Of a stretch of DNA of 64,000 nt, positions 24,479 to 34,713 are shown in pieces. The stretch is taken from the NCBI GenBank assembly GCA_023379385.1, contig JAMCUS010000019.1, forward strand, positions 43,788 through 107,787, in the 5' to 3' direction. The notes beneath the pieces were generated by a model that saw only the letters and a program-made list of their open reading frames with translations, was not told the origin of the DNA and did not search any database. The translations under genes were made by a program, and so were the position numbers. This stretch comes from Thermoplasmatota archaeon (GTDB lineage Archaea; Thermoplasmatota; Thermoplasmata; Lutacidiplasmatales; JAMCUS01). How positions within the stretch are numbered: position 1 is the stretch's first letter; every line of letters begins with the position of its first letter.

Positions 24479-27361
24479 ATGAACATTAGAAAAAAGAATA
24501 GATTATTTAATACAATTGCTAAAAAGATACTTAAATACGGCAAATATCTGATTATAATCTGGATATTGTTATTATTAATATCTATACCTTTAATTTCAAG
24601 GGTAAATAGTGTTATAGGTCTCAACGAGAATAGTTCTGCGTCTCCTAACAGTCAATCACAGATTGCCAGCAACATTATGAATTCTCAGTTTCCAACAACC
24701 AATAACAGTACCACGTTGATTGTAGTTTTTACAGGAGGTAATGTACTCAGCAATTCATCAAAAAATGGGATTATAGCAACATCCATCAACATTGAAAATG
24801 ATAGCAAAAACATTTCATTTATGTCCGGAATAAATAATTTTTATTTATCATATATTTCCATAGTTGCCAACATATCTATAACCATTCAGAATAATAGCAA
24901 TATCCTGAAAAGTGGTGTAAACATTTCCAGCACGCTTTTTTTCGCTATACCATCAACATTTCTATCCATATGGATATCCAAATATCATGAAAATGTATCT
25001 GATAGCCAATATGCCGCAAATGAAGCTGTAGCTATATTTGACAATAAAACGAACAACAGCACATTAAAAGAGGGTTATTCTTTTTTTATGAATGGCTTTA
25101 CATCTAACTGGGTAAAAAGTTTTTCTAACAGCAGTACTGAAAATCTCACAGTTTATCAGAGACTGAACGAAACGCTAAATACAACCGTACCTCCTTTTAT
25201 AAATTTTGTAATACCAAAAAATGAGAAACCTCTTCTATTCTCCATATTTGATAACTTTACAATATCTGATTTCAACAATAAAACCTTGGTAAATGAATTT
25301 GTGGCAGTGTATCTACACAGTCAGAGTTCCTTTCCGTACTGGTATATCTCAGAGATCGTTTTTATAAATAAAAATATGAGTTATAGAACGTCATATAACA
25401 TATCTTTAAAAATGATTGAAAGTCATAATCCAGATAATTTCCCATATCCGTATCCTGCAGCTCTTCTTAATAATTTTGTTGGAAACGGAAATAATACAAT
25501 GATCATGCCGATTGACTTTTCAGTGGGGTCATCATATACAATTAATGGTGTAAATCCAATAAATCTGGATTTGATAACGATCAGAAAAATAATAAGCAAT
25601 AGTGATAATAAAACATTATCTGTATATGTGACCGGAGACGTCGCACTTAACTATGACTCCACATCTGTCATGAACAATGACCTGTCTATAATTGTACCCA
25701 TAACAATAATCATGATCGTTCTGGTTACAGCATTATATTTTCGCTCTCCAATTACACCATTAGTAACGCTTCTTGGTATAGGCATCGCTATTGGGCTAGG
25801 ATATGCAGTTACTTTTCTTGTAGGAACCTATATCGCTACAGTTGATTTTACGGTTCCAACGACACTTCTAGCAGTTCTTATGGGTGTAGGAACTGACTAT
25901 TCTGTATTTATAGTATCTAGGTATAGAGAAGAGCTTACAAAAACCAGTGACAGAAATATGGCTATGGAAACCTCTCTTACATGGGCAGGAGAAAGTATAG
26001 CCATAAGTGGTTCCACAGTTATCGTTGCATTCGGAGCCCTGAGTGTTACAAATTTAACATTTCTTAAGACAATGGGCATCATAATTGGTGTATCTGTATT
26101 TTTGGCTTTGATGCTTTCCCTTACCTTCACACCCAATCTGATACTCTTATTGGATAAATATGCGTTCTGGCCATTGACCGGTAAAAGGTGGAATAAATAT
26201 GCGTCTCATTATAGAGGCAGAACATTCAAAAAAACTGGGTATTTTTACAATGCAGGTAAAACAGCTATAACCAGAGGCAATATAATCATAATTGTTACGG
26301 TTATAATATCCATTTTCAGTATATATGCAATAACTATCATGCCTACCTCGTATAACATGATCTCTGTATTGCCATCGAACGTAAACAGTATAAAAGGACT
26401 AAATGCCATGTCTTCAAGTTTTGGAGCAGGATATTTTTTACCAACCTATGTAGTTATTACCTTCAATGCTACGTTGATTACCAACAGTCACTACAATAAA
26501 ACAATCTATAATTATTTATACAAAATAAATGCTGGTATGACGAATATTTACGGTATTAAGTCTATATATGGATTGACATCCCCCAATGGAACGTTATTAA
26601 ATTATTCTGCCATATCCTCATCAGCATTCAACAGTTCTCTTTCTTATGTAGGCAAAAACAGAGAGACTATTTTGTTTAAAATTATATTATCAGAATCACC
26701 CGATTCCAACGCAGCTATTAGCACCGTTAACCAGATCAAATCTTATTTAAACAGTGTTAAAGCAAGTTATGTAACGGGCAAATATGTAGGTGGTTCAACA
26801 AGTTCTACTATTGATACAATACGTTCACTTAATACAGACTTCAGTGAAATGGAACTTATTGTTATAATCGGAGTTTTTGTGATTCTCATAATTGCAATAA
26901 CTTCTTTGCCCATTCCTGTATTTGCAATAATCTCGGTGGGCATCACAATTTCATGGGCACTTGCAATGAGCTGGATTCTTTTTGTAGTGTTGATGAAGGA
27001 TACAATTTTATGGATAACTCCAATAATACTGTTTATACTTCTGATGGGATTGGGTATGGATTATAATGTGTTTATACTTACAAGAATAAAAGAGGAATCA
27101 CAAAAAGGAAAGAAGTTAAAAGATGCAATAGTTTCAGCCATAGGTGAAACAGGTGGTATAATAACAGCTGCAGCTGTCATTATGTCGTCATCTTTTGCAG
27201 CTCTATATCTATCACAATCCTTACTGTTAAAGGAGTTTGGGTTTGCCATTCCACTGGCTGTTATTCTGGATGCAATGGTTGTTAGAACCTACATAATGCC
27301 GGCGTTTATGAAATATCTTGGCAAATGGAACTGGTATTTTCCGTTTATAAAAAAAAGATAG
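24479..27361 (+). CDS. RND/MMPL-type exporter
   Basis: 960-aa integral membrane protein of the RND superfamily. It has one N-terminal membrane segment (about 20-40), a large exterior domain (45-400) very rich in N-x-S/T sequons, a block of five or six segments (about 400-560) with GVGTDYSVFIVSRYREEL, a second segment at 600-620, a second exterior domain (620-770), and a final block with GLGMDYNVFILTRIKEE. The two Asp-containing motifs G-G-x-D-Y are the proton-relay region of MMPL proteins. The substrate is unknown; lipids and drugs are typical for the family. It resembles paired-repeat RND exporters common in Thermoplasmata and other archaea. Confidence 0.9.
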   Translation: MNIRKKNRLFNTIAKKILKYGKYLIIIWILLLLISIPLISRVNSVIGLNENSSASPNSQSQIASNIMNSQFPTTNNSTTLIVVFTGGNVLSNSSKNGIIATSINIENDSKNISFMSGINNFYLSYISIVANISITIQNNSNILKSGVNISSTLFFAIPSTFLSIWISKYHENVSDSQYAANEAVAIFDNKTNNSTLKEGYSFFMNGFTSNWVKSFSNSSTENLTVYQRLNETLNTTVPPFINFVIPKNEKPLLFSIFDNFTISDFNNKTLVNEFVAVYLHSQSSFPYWYISEIVFINKNMSYRTSYNISLKMIESHNPDNFPYPYPAALLNNFVGNGNNTMIMPIDFSVGSSYTINGVNPINLDLITIRKIISNSDNKTLSVYVTGDVALNYDSTSVMNNDLSIIVPITIIMIVLVTALYFRSPITPLVTLLGIGIAIGLGYAVTFLVGTYIATVDFTVPTTLLAVLMGVGTDYSVFIVSRYREELTKTSDRNMAMETSLTWAGESIAISGSTVIVAFGALSVTNLTFLKTMGIIIGVSVFLALMLSLTFTPNLILLLDKYAFWPLTGKRWNKYASHYRGRTFKKTGYFYNAGKTAITRGNIIIIVTVIISIFSIYAITIMPTSYNMISVLPSNVNSIKGLNAMSSSFGAGYFLPTYVVITFNATLITNSHYNKTIYNYLYKINAGMTNIYGIKSIYGLTSPNGTLLNYSAISSSAFNSSLSYVGKNRETILFKIILSESPDSNAAISTVNQIKSYLNSVKASYVTGKYVGGSTSSTIDTIRSLNTDFSEMELIVIIGVFVILIIAITSLPIPVFAIISVGITISWALAMSWILFVVLMKDTILWITPIILFILLMGLGMDYNVFILTRIKEESQKGKKLKDAIVSAIGETGGIITAAAVIMSSSFAALYLSQSLLLKEFGFAIPLAVILDAMVVRTYIMPAFMKYLGKWNWYFPFIKKR

Positions 27362-27539
27362 GATTTTAATGTGATCGTTTTAAACAATTTTTGAAAAATT
27401 CGCTTTACTAGTGTTTTATTTTTGTTTATAGATTTTAAATATTTACTGGATGTCGAGATATTGACTGAGATATTGAAATGGATCAACAAAGAATTTGGTA
27501 TCTACCATATACTTAACAAATAGTTAACTATGTACGTTA

Positions 27540-27558
27540 TTAATGCATCATGCATTAA
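27540..27558. repeat. 19-bp palindrome upstream of the decayed tnpB
   Basis: TTAATGCAT-C-ATGCATTAA is a perfect 9-bp inverted repeat with a single central base. It lies in AT-rich sequence 26 bp outside the inferred left end of the element at 27584. It could be a regulator site, or a hairpin target of the kind IS605 elements use. Confidence 0.45.
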
Positions 27559-27583
27559 CTATAAAAAAAAGAAAATTAATAAA

Positions 27584-28976
27584 TATAATATATTGTTAAC
27601 AAAATAAATATGTGCATTTGGGTTGCATATCTTATCTGTCATGAAAGCCAGGGACGTTTTGAATTTATTGTATACATCCTGAAAAACATAGATAGGATGT
27701 GAACGTTAAGAAAACGGGACAGATTTACATTAAAGAAGATGACATCATTTCAAGATTATGCCATCTCTCTAAGAACCTTTATAACTAGGTGAATTACATT
27801 TTAAGAAACCAGTTCATGAACAAGAATAGAATAACAAACTACAACGAACCGGTAAAGTTATTCCAACAACTCTCTGAAGAAGAGGAATACAACAACTACC
27901 AGAAACTGCCGGCACAGACAACCAGGTAGACTATAAAGATAGTGAAACAGTCACGGGACTCTTTCTTTAAGGCGATGAAGGTGTGGAAGAAACAACCTGA
28001 TAAATTTATTGGAAAAACAAAGATACCAAAATACAAAGAGAGAACTGGTGGATTTATACTGATCTTTACCAATCAGCAGTGTAGCATTTAGAACAGCATA
28101 CTGAAATTCCAAAAAATAATGGGATTGGAGGTGAAGACAGGACTGGAGAATGCAAATATAAGAGAGGTAAGGTAATATCAACGGGGTATTGGATGCATAT
28201 TTGAAATTGTACACTAAAAAGAGGTAGCAGATATGATTGAGATGAAATCAAGAAGAATTATGGGCATTAACATAGGTGTGAAGAATCTTGTAACCATGGA
28301 AAACAACATCTCTGAATAGGGAATTACCGTAACATCAGGATTGCTGAAATCAATAAATCAGATCTCCGACAGGGAACTGGCAAGACTCAAATCCACAAAT
28401 GATCTTCAGGAAAATGGTAAAAAAACAGACAAAACAGATAGAGAAACCATTTCTGATGCGTAACAGGAAGGTGAAGGAGATCATGCATAAAACCTTCAGA
28501 GCAATGATGTAATATGCCATGAACATGAAAATAGAGACTACTGTGATCGGGCATAATGATTAGACGGAAACAGAATGTTAACACAGGAAATAGAAACAAT
28601 CTGAACTTTATACAGTTGCCCTTCAACACGCTGATACAGCAGACCAGATACAAAGCTGAAGCGAAAAGCATAAATGTTATAATACAAGAAGAGGGTCATA
28701 CAATCAGGTGCAGTTTCCCAGAGAACGAAACCATAGAACATCATGACAGATACATAGAAAATAGAACAAAGGGAGGTGTGTTCCAGTCATCCAAAGGCAT
28801 ACTGATACATGCAGATCTCAACGTGGCATACAACATAATAAAAAAGCAATTCCAGAAGCTTTTGCGAACGGGATAGAGGGTACAGCGTTGTACCCATGAA
28901 GTTTAAGCATCTTTGAATTTGACAAGATGATAACATCCAAAAGTGGTTGTTAACACGGTTAACAAAATCATAACCT
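27584..28976 (+). mobile_element. Decayed second copy of the IS605-like tnpB element
   Basis: Matches the element at 3337-4614 from TATAATATATT on the left to ATAACCT on the right, including the right-end palindrome TGTTAAC-ACG-GTTAACA at 28948-28964, whose arms are perfectly conserved while the coding part has decayed. The element ends only about 20 bp before the TATA-like box of the EF-1A gene. Confidence 0.65.
27699..28970 (+). pseudogene. tnpB pseudogene
   Basis: Frame-by-frame translation follows the intact TnpB: GQIYIKEDDII, CHLSKNLYN-stop-VNYILRNQF, QKLPAQTT, GGFILIFTNQQC, IMGINIGVKNLV, TTVIGHND-stop, NLNFIQLPFNTLIQQTRYKAE, GHTIRCSFPENETIEHHDRY and HADLNVAYNIIKK. There are several in-frame stops and at least three frameshifts. 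It retains the final catalytic Asp that the open copy has lost. Confidence 0.9.
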
Positions 28977-28994
28977 TCATTATTTTAAAGGAAA

Positions 28995-29067
28995 AGTATA
29001 TATTATGAAAAATATCTGCTATTTGAAAGGAAAATACTAAATATATCCTTAAATATGAGAATAGGTG
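28995..29067 (+). promoter_or_regulatory. EF-1A promoter and ribosome binding site
   Basis: AGTATATATT at 28995-29004 is a TATA-like box; GGTGA at 29063-29067 lies 10 nt before the ATG at 29078. The spacing gives a leader of roughly 50 nt. Confidence 0.5.
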
Positions 29068-29077
29068 AGTGATAAAT

Positions 29078-30424
29078 ATGGCAAATAAACCACATCTGAA
29101 TATTGTATTCATCGGACACGTTGACCATGGAAAATCTACAACCGTAGGCAGATTGTTGGTAGATACCGGTGTAATCAGAAAAGAAGAAATAGAAAAATAC
29201 AGACAGGAAGCAGAAGCCAAGGGGAAAGCTACATTCGAATTTGCATGGGTTATGGACAGATTAAAAGAGGAAAGGGAAAGGGGTGTAACTATTGATGTCG
29301 CCCATAAAAGATTTGATACTGATAAATACTATTTTACGATCATTGATGCACCAGGTCACAGAGATTTTGTAAAAAACATGATTACTGGAACGTCCCAGGC
29401 GGATGGTGCAGTTATTGTATGTTCTGCAGCTGAAGGAGTCCAAGAACAGACGAAAGAACACATCTTTCTGTCAAGAACACTTGGTGTAGGTCAGTTGATC
29501 GTTGCTGTAAACAAGATGGATAGAAATGAAGTAAAATACAGCGAAACTAGATTCAAAGAAATAAAAAATGAAGTAGGATCATTGCTGTTGGGAGTAGGAT
29601 TTAAGGCAGAACAGGTACCCTCTGAAACAGATCCTGTAAAATGCTTTACTGACAAGAAGAGTGGAAAAATATATAAATTTTCACAGATTCAGTTTTTGCC
29701 TATAAGTGCGTTTGCAGATGATAATATTGATAAACCATCTCCTAATATGCCGTGGTGGAAGGGCCCAACGTTGATAACTGCACTCAACACATTTGAAGTG
29801 CCGTCCAAACCATCTGATAAGGCTCTTCGTTTACCTGTTCAGGACGTTTATACCATAACAGGTATAGGTACAGTACCTGTAGGCAGAGTTGAAACTGGAA
29901 AGTTAAAGGTAGGGGATGCCATTATCGTCATGCCAAGCGGAAAGGTAGGTGAGGTTAAATCTATAGAGATGCATCATGAGCAGATGCAGGAAGCGCTACC
30001 AGGAGACAACGTAGGAATAAATATCAGAGGTATTAACAAGGAAGATATGAAAAGAGGAGATGTTATAGGGCCAAAAAGCAATCCACCTACTGTTGCAAAA
30101 TCCTTTACAGCACAGATAATGGTTCTCAACCATCCAAGCGTTATCACCATAGGATATGCACCCGTATTGCACTGTCATACAGCTCAGGTAACCTGTGAAT
30201 TTGCTGAATTGTTGGAAAGAATAGATCCAAAGACAGGCAAGGTAGAAGAGGCAAATCCAAAAACCTTAAAGACAGGTGATGCAGCAAAGGTTAAGCTTGT
30301 TCCAAAAAAGCCTTTTGTAATAGAAAAGCTTAAGGATTTTGCGCAATTAGGCAGGTTTGCAATTAGAGATAGTGGACAGACAGTGGCTGCGGGTGTTGTT
30401 ATAGATATTGAAAAAAAGGAATAG
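29078..30424 (+). CDS. tuf: Translation elongation factor EF-1 alpha (EF-Tu)
   Basis: GTPase that delivers aminoacyl-tRNA to the ribosome. All G motifs are present: GHVDHGKST (G1), DAPGHRDF (G3), NKMD (G4) and a late PISAFADDN segment (G5). The block [21 protein letters not shown] is archaeal/eukaryotic. 448 aa from ATG 29078, which has a GGTGA ribosome binding site 10 nt upstream; three earlier codons in frame are not needed. Compared with Thermoplasma EF-1A as I recall it, there is an extra loop around residues 180-200 ([15 protein letters not shown]). It is followed by rps10, as in many archaea. Confidence 0.97.
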   Translation: MANKPHLNIVFIGHVDHGKSTTVGRLLVDTGVIRKEEIEKYRQEAEAKGKATFEFAWVMDRLKEERERGVTIDVAHKRFDTDKYYFTIIDAPGHRDFVKNMITGTSQADGAVIVCSAAEGVQEQTKEHIFLSRTLGVGQLIVAVNKMDRNEVKYSETRFKEIKNEVGSLLLGVGFKAEQVPSETDPVKCFTDKKSGKIYKFSQIQFLPISAFADDNIDKPSPNMPWWKGPTLITALNTFEVPSKPSDKALRLPVQDVYTITGIGTVPVGRVETGKLKVGDAIIVMPSGKVGEVKSIEMHHEQMQEALPGDNVGINIRGINKEDMKRGDVIGPKSNPPTVAKSFTAQIMVLNHPSVITIGYAPVLHCHTAQVTCEFAELLERIDPKTGKVEEANPKTLKTGDAAKVKLVPKKPFVIEKLKDFAQLGRFAIRDSGQTVAAGVVIDIEKKE

Positions 30425-30457
30425 ATATCTAAACATGGTTAATATAAGAGGAATTAT

Positions 30458-30769
30458 ATGATGAAACAGGCAAAAATTGCTCTATCTGGACCCATATCCA
30501 CGGATGTAGATATGATTTGCAAACAGATTAAGGAAATTGCAAAAAAAAGTGGTGTGCACATGAAAGGGCCTATCCCACTACCCACAAAAAGGTTACTGGT
30601 TCCTGTAAGAAAGGGTCCTGATGGCAGGGGAACGACTACAATAGATCATTGGGAAATGAGAATTCATAAAAGAGTAATATTTATAGATCCTGACGATACT
30701 GCGCTGAGGTCCATCATGAGAATACAGGTACCTGATAATGTCAGCATTGAAATTGCGCTTATCACGTAA
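30458..30769 (+). CDS. rps10: Ribosomal protein S10 (uS10)
   Basis: Small-subunit head protein of 103 aa with [42 protein letters not shown] (the extended loop) and [25 protein letters not shown]. It lies 33 nt after tuf, the standard archaeal arrangement. Two ATGs (30458 and 30461) are adjacent; either may be used. Confidence 0.97.
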   Translation: MMKQAKIALSGPISTDVDMICKQIKEIAKKSGVHMKGPIPLPTKRLLVPVRKGPDGRGTTTIDHWEMRIHKRVIFIDPDDTALRSIMRIQVPDNVSIEIALIT

Positions 30770-30804
30770 TTATATTAAAAAAGAAAAAAGGTTGTGTGAG
30801 TTAT

Positions 30805-31440
30805 ATGTTTAATCTCAATAAAGAATCCATTAAATCCTTACTGGTAGAAGAACGAAAAGGTTTTACAGAGAGTATAGAGTTAGCAATAAATCTTAAAGAC
30901 ATAGACATGGCAAATGCAAAAAATAGAATTGACGCAGATATAATATTACCAAAGGGAAAAGGCAGAGAATCAAAAATAGCTATATTTGCTACCGGCGAAT
31001 TGGCATTACGATCAAAGGGTGCTATTGAAAATATTATTACACCTGAAACAATGGATGAAATATTCAGTAACAAGAGAAAGAGTGTGAAATACATAAGGGG
31101 CATTGATTTCTTTTTAGCAGAAGCAAGTATGATGCCTACCATAGGTAAAAAACTTGGTATCTACCTTGGACCCAGAAACAAGATGCCTAGACCGTTACCA
31201 CCCACTGTAGATCCGACTATTATTGTTTCAAATTTAAAAAAAACAGTAAGAGTGAGAAGCAAAGATAAAGCCACCTTTCATGTACCAATTGGCAATGTTA
31301 CCATGTCTGAAGAAGATATACTGGAAAATATAGATGCAGTGATAAAGGTCATTGTAAGCAAACTGGAGCATGGTATATTAAATATACGGTCTGTATACGT
31401 AAAAAAGACAATGGGTAAATCGTATAAGGTGATTGGTTAA
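30805..31440 (+). CDS. rpl1: Ribosomal protein L1 (uL1)
   Basis: L1-stalk protein, 211 aa. Conserved stretches are LPKGKGRESKIAIFA, DFFLAEASMMPTIGKKLGIYLGPRNKMP (the rRNA-binding loop) and VPIGNVTMSEEDILENIDAVI. A GTGAG ribosome binding site lies 4 nt before ATG 30805; the frame also starts at GTG 30796. The first gene of the L1-L10-L12 cluster, it overlaps L10 by one base. L11 is not adjacent here. In methanogens L1 represses its own operon; no mimic of its rRNA site was noticed here. Confidence 0.95.
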   Translation: MFNLNKESIKSLLVEERKGFTESIELAINLKDIDMANAKNRIDADIILPKGKGRESKIAIFATGELALRSKGAIENIITPETMDEIFSNKRKSVKYIRGIDFFLAEASMMPTIGKKLGIYLGPRNKMPRPLPPTVDPTIIVSNLKKTVRVRSKDKATFHVPIGNVTMSEEDILENIDAVIKVIVSKLEHGILNIRSVYVKKTMGKSYKVIG

Positions 31441-32288
31441 TGAGAACCAAAAAGGTAAAAATTGAACAACTTAGTCATATTCAGAATCTTGCAGCAGAGT
31501 CAGACGTTATTGCGATAGTAAATTTTGAGGGGTTGCCAAGTGCACAATTTCAGGAAATACGCAAATCGCTTAGAGGAATGGCTACCATTATAACTGTAAA
31601 AAATACAATATCTGAAAAATTATTTGAAAAACTAAAGGAAAATAAGAAAAATATAGAAGGATTGAAGGGTTACCTAAAGGGGCAGAGCGCGCTTATCTTT
31701 TCCAAAAAAAATGCATTTATACTTACCAAATTTTTAGAACAATCAAAGAAAAAGGCACCGGCAAAAGGTGGAGAAGTTGCGGAAGAAGACATTGTTGTTA
31801 AAGCAGCTGATACCTCATTTAAGCCCGGTCCAATTGTCGGAGAAATGCAGAAGCTAGGAATTCCTGCGGCCATTGATAAAGGTGCAGTGGTTATAAAAAA
31901 AGACGCTATAGTAGTAAAAAAGGGTGATATTATATCACCTGCTATGGGTAACATGCTTTCAAGATTATCCATATTTCCAGTTACAGTTGGTCTAAATATA
32001 AATGCGGCTTGGGAAGATGATTTTATATTTAGCAAGGAATCCTTACTTGTAGACAGTGATACAATTCTTAAACAGGTTGTTGAGGCATCCAGAAATGGTA
32101 TGGCACTTGCCATAGATATAGAATATGGTGCCAAAGAGGTGGTGGACATACTCCTTAACAGAGCCATAAGAGGTGCTATGAATCTGTCTGTTGAGATTGG
32201 ATATGTTACACCGGCCAATATAAAATACCTGTTGCAGAGGGCATACAGGGCAGGTAAACATCTTAATGATATAACGATAAAGGAGTGA
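31440..32288 (+). CDS. rpl10: Ribosomal protein L10 (uL10, P0-like)
   Basis: Base of the ribosomal stalk. The 282-aa protein has the rRNA-binding N-terminus (residues 1-105: IAIVNFEGLPSAQFQEIRKSLRG) and the archaeal insertion domain (about 106-180: PGPIVGEMQKLGIPAAIDKGAVVIKKD). The C-terminal region (about 200-282) contains the helices that carry L12 dimers. Unlike many archaeal L10 proteins, it lacks the extended charged tail, ending at NDITIKE. ATG overlaps the L1 stop (TAATG). Confidence 0.95.
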   Translation: MRTKKVKIEQLSHIQNLAAESDVIAIVNFEGLPSAQFQEIRKSLRGMATIITVKNTISEKLFEKLKENKKNIEGLKGYLKGQSALIFSKKNAFILTKFLEQSKKKAPAKGGEVAEEDIVVKAADTSFKPGPIVGEMQKLGIPAAIDKGAVVIKKDAIVVKKGDIISPAMGNMLSRLSIFPVTVGLNINAAWEDDFIFSKESLLVDSDTILKQVVEASRNGMALAIDIEYGAKEVVDILLNRAIRGAMNLSVEIGYVTPANIKYLLQRAYRAGKHLNDITIKE

Positions 32289-32307
32289 AATGAAAAAGGT
32301 GAAAAAT

Positions 32308-32622
32308 ATGGAATATATATATAGTGTGATGGTTTTGCAATCAGCAGGAAAACCAGTAACAGAAGAGAACGTTGCGAACATTATAAAAGCGGCAGGATTA
32401 GAACCAGATGTAGCAAAAATAAAATCTATTATTGCATCTCTTCAGGGTGTTAACATAGATGAAGTTATAAAAAATGCAGCTCAAATGCCTATGGGTGTGG
32501 TAGCAGCAGCTCCAGCACAAGATGAACATAAGAAGGAGAAAAAGGAAGAGAAGAAAGAGGAAGAAAAAGCGGTTTCCCAGGAAGAAGCTGCATCCGGGTT
32601 AAGCTCTCTATTTGGAGATTGA
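32308..32622 (+). CDS. rpl12: Ribosomal protein L12 (P1-like)
   Basis: Acidic stalk protein, 104 aa from ATG 32308 (MEYIYSVMVLQSAGKPVTEENVANIIKAAG). A dimerisation domain is followed by an alanine hinge, a Lys/Glu-rich segment (about 78-92) and the terminal GLSSLFGD, the factor-binding motif of the archaeal/eukaryotic P1/P2 family. It ends the ribosomal cluster. Confidence 0.96.
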   Translation: MEYIYSVMVLQSAGKPVTEENVANIIKAAGLEPDVAKIKSIIASLQGVNIDEVIKNAAQMPMGVVAAAPAQDEHKKEKKEEKKEEEKAVSQEEAASGLSSLFGD

Positions 32623-32737
32623 AAAACACCAATTGATCTGTTCTAAAAACCCTTTCTATACAATTTTAATTTTGTTTTTTGTTATGTAGAATATAATTTA
32701 AGTGTCATTTAGGTTAGAGGGATAAATCTAAAAATCG

Positions 32738-32744
32738 TTATATA
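32738..32744 (+). promoter_or_regulatory. TATA box of cysS
   Basis: TTATATA lies about 24 nt before ATG 32762 and 36 nt before ATG 32774. The first would give a leaderless message; the second has a GGTGGTT site before it. Confidence 0.4.
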
Positions 32745-32773
32745 CCGTTTCTGGTTGTAATATGGTGGTTAAT

Positions 32774-33943
32774 ATGATTTACATCTATAACTCCTTTTCA
32801 AGATCCATCGAGGAGTTAAGAACAATAAATAAAAAAAAGGTGGGATTATATACATGTGGTCCTACTGTTTACAGTGAATTGCATATAGGACATGCGAGGA
32901 CCTTCATTTTTTTTGATATATTTAAAAGATTTTTAATAAAAAAAGGATATTCTATATTACATGTACAGAATTTTACAGATATAGATGAAAAGATAACCAG
33001 AGTAGCTAAAAATAAAAAAATTAACGAACGGCAGTTAACAGAATTCATCATCAATGAATATCATAAAGACATGGAGAAACTTAAAATATTTAAGCCTGAC
33101 ATTGAACCACTTACCTCTGAGTATATACAGGAAATTGATAAAGCGATAAATGAAATGAAGAATAAATCATTGCTGTATAAAAACGGTATGGACTTATTCT
33201 TTGATCTATCTAAAATTCCAAATTTTATCACAAAAATAAAGTATATACTTGACAAATCTTTTCCTGAAGAGCTGGAAAAAAATAACGAAATGCAGAATTT
33301 TATAATATGGCGATATGATGATTGTTCACCATACCATATTGCATCCGGCAAAGGTGTTCCGGGGTGGCATGTGGAATGCTATGCAATGGTCAACAAAAAT
33401 TTAGGTATACCGTTTGATATACAGGGAGGTGGCACTGATCTTATTTATCCTCATCATATATATGAAGACGCTATTAGCATTGGAATTAAAGACACCGAAT
33501 TTGCCAGATATTACATGCATGTAGCACACCTGCAATTTGAAAATAGAAAAATGTCAAAATCTGATGTGAATATAATTTATTTAAAGGACCTGCTTAATAA
33601 ATATGGTCCTGATGTTGTGAGATTATATCTGGAGGCATCAATCCATTACAGAGAAATATTATCATTTAGTGACAAAGATATAACAGATATGGCAATACGA
33701 ATTAAGAGCATTAAAGATAAAATAAAAACAATTATGGAAGAGAAAGGGGGTAGCTCCTCCATAAAAATGGAGATATTAAAAAATTTTTATGGTAAACTGG
33801 AGTATGATATTGACATTCCCAGTGCATTTACAGAGTTTGAACAAAATATAGACTTATGCCTTAAGAATGGAGTAGCTGATATAGATAAATTTAAAAAAGA
33901 GGTAGAGGATATTTCCTTTATTTTAGGCGTTGATTTTATCTAA
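32774..33943 (+). CDS. cysS: Cysteinyl-tRNA synthetase
   Basis: Class I synthetase, 389 aa. The zinc and catalytic marks are YTCGPTVYSELHIGHART (Cys ligand and HIGH), GWHVECYAM (Cys ligand), GGGTDLIYPHH (His ligand) and KMSKS. It is shorter than usual (about 460): the C-terminal helical/anticodon part is reduced to about 80 residues. ATG 32774 gives MIYIYNSFSRS, the usual start; ATG 32762 is 4 codons upstream. Its last 4 bases overlap the convergent synthetase-only AsnB gene. Confidence 0.93.
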   Translation: MIYIYNSFSRSIEELRTINKKKVGLYTCGPTVYSELHIGHARTFIFFDIFKRFLIKKGYSILHVQNFTDIDEKITRVAKNKKINERQLTEFIINEYHKDMEKLKIFKPDIEPLTSEYIQEIDKAINEMKNKSLLYKNGMDLFFDLSKIPNFITKIKYILDKSFPEELEKNNEMQNFIIWRYDDCSPYHIASGKGVPGWHVECYAMVNKNLGIPFDIQGGGTDLIYPHHIYEDAISIGIKDTEFARYYMHVAHLQFENRKMSKSDVNIIYLKDLLNKYGPDVVRLYLEASIHYREILSFSDKDITDMAIRIKSIKDKIKTIMEEKGGSSSIKMEILKNFYGKLEYDIDIPSAFTEFEQNIDLCLKNGVADIDKFKKEVEDISFILGVDFI

Positions 33944-34680
33944 TGCGCCCTTTTTGCCATTTTATAAATACCACTACTGTACTGGGCAGCTTTTTTTCCT
34001 TTAAAAGAAATATCCTCTGGAATTCCCAGCTTTGTTGCTACAGATCTCAATACATATTTGTTTATTCCGTTATTAAACTTGAAATTATATGGTATATCCA
34101 ATGAAGCCAATTCAGAATAAATGTATGGATAAATAATCTTTTTATCAAGATCTTTAGATATGAGCTGATCCCATCTTGTTATTGTATTGAAAATCATTTC
34201 ATAATCCTTTTTAGAGTTCTTTTCAAACTCTTTTACGGCCATGTTTTTATACCTGTTATAACCACCAAAAAGTTCATCTGCACCCTGACCAGAAACAACA
34301 ATCTCCTCTTCCATATGCATCATTCCAATATACATTACCGTTTCTACAGAAATAGATATTAAATTCATGTTCATATTAGAAAATTTATCAAGAATATGTG
34401 ATATTGAATCATTTATCTCCTTTTTATCAGGAACTATGAGATGGTGATTCATTCCAAGTTTTTTTGCTACATAACACGACCATAATTCGTCATGGCTACC
34501 CGGTAATGCTACCGTATACAGTTTGACATTCACAATCTCTGATGACATCTTTGCAAGAATTGTAGAATCTATCCCACCGGAAAACAGAATGGATACGGAA
34601 TCTGTTTTAGATAATTCACATTTTAAATATTTTTTTAAAACATCAATAATCTTATTTTCGATATCATCGTAATCAAACAT
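33940..34680 (-). CDS. Asparagine synthase-type amidotransferase domain without glutaminase
   Basis: 246 aa equivalent to the C-terminal synthetase half of AsnB: the PP-loop SILFSGGIDSTILAKM that binds ATP, VSGQGADELFGGYNRYK (aspartate site region) and a C-terminal FKGKKAAQYSSG basic segment. The N-terminal glutaminase domain with its Cys-1 nucleophile is absent and the ORF begins cleanly at ATG 34680, so it would need free ammonia or another amidotransferase partner. Proteins of this short form are found in several archaea, with unproven substrate. Asparagine is one option; another adenylated acid is possible. It is divergent from abce1. Confidence 0.82.
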   Translation of the reverse strand: MFDYDDIENKIIDVLKKYLKCELSKTDSVSILFSGGIDSTILAKMSSEIVNVKLYTVALPGSHDELWSCYVAKKLGMNHHLIVPDKKEINDSISHILDKFSNMNMNLISISVETVMYIGMMHMEEEIVVSGQGADELFGGYNRYKNMAVKEFEKNSKKDYEMIFNTITRWDQLISKDLDKKIIYPYIYSELASLDIPYNFKFNNGINKYVLRSVATKLGIPEDISFKGKKAAQYSSGIYKMAKRAH

Positions 34681-34713
34681 TTTTTAAACCTCAATGCATT
34701 TAGATGGTTGTAT

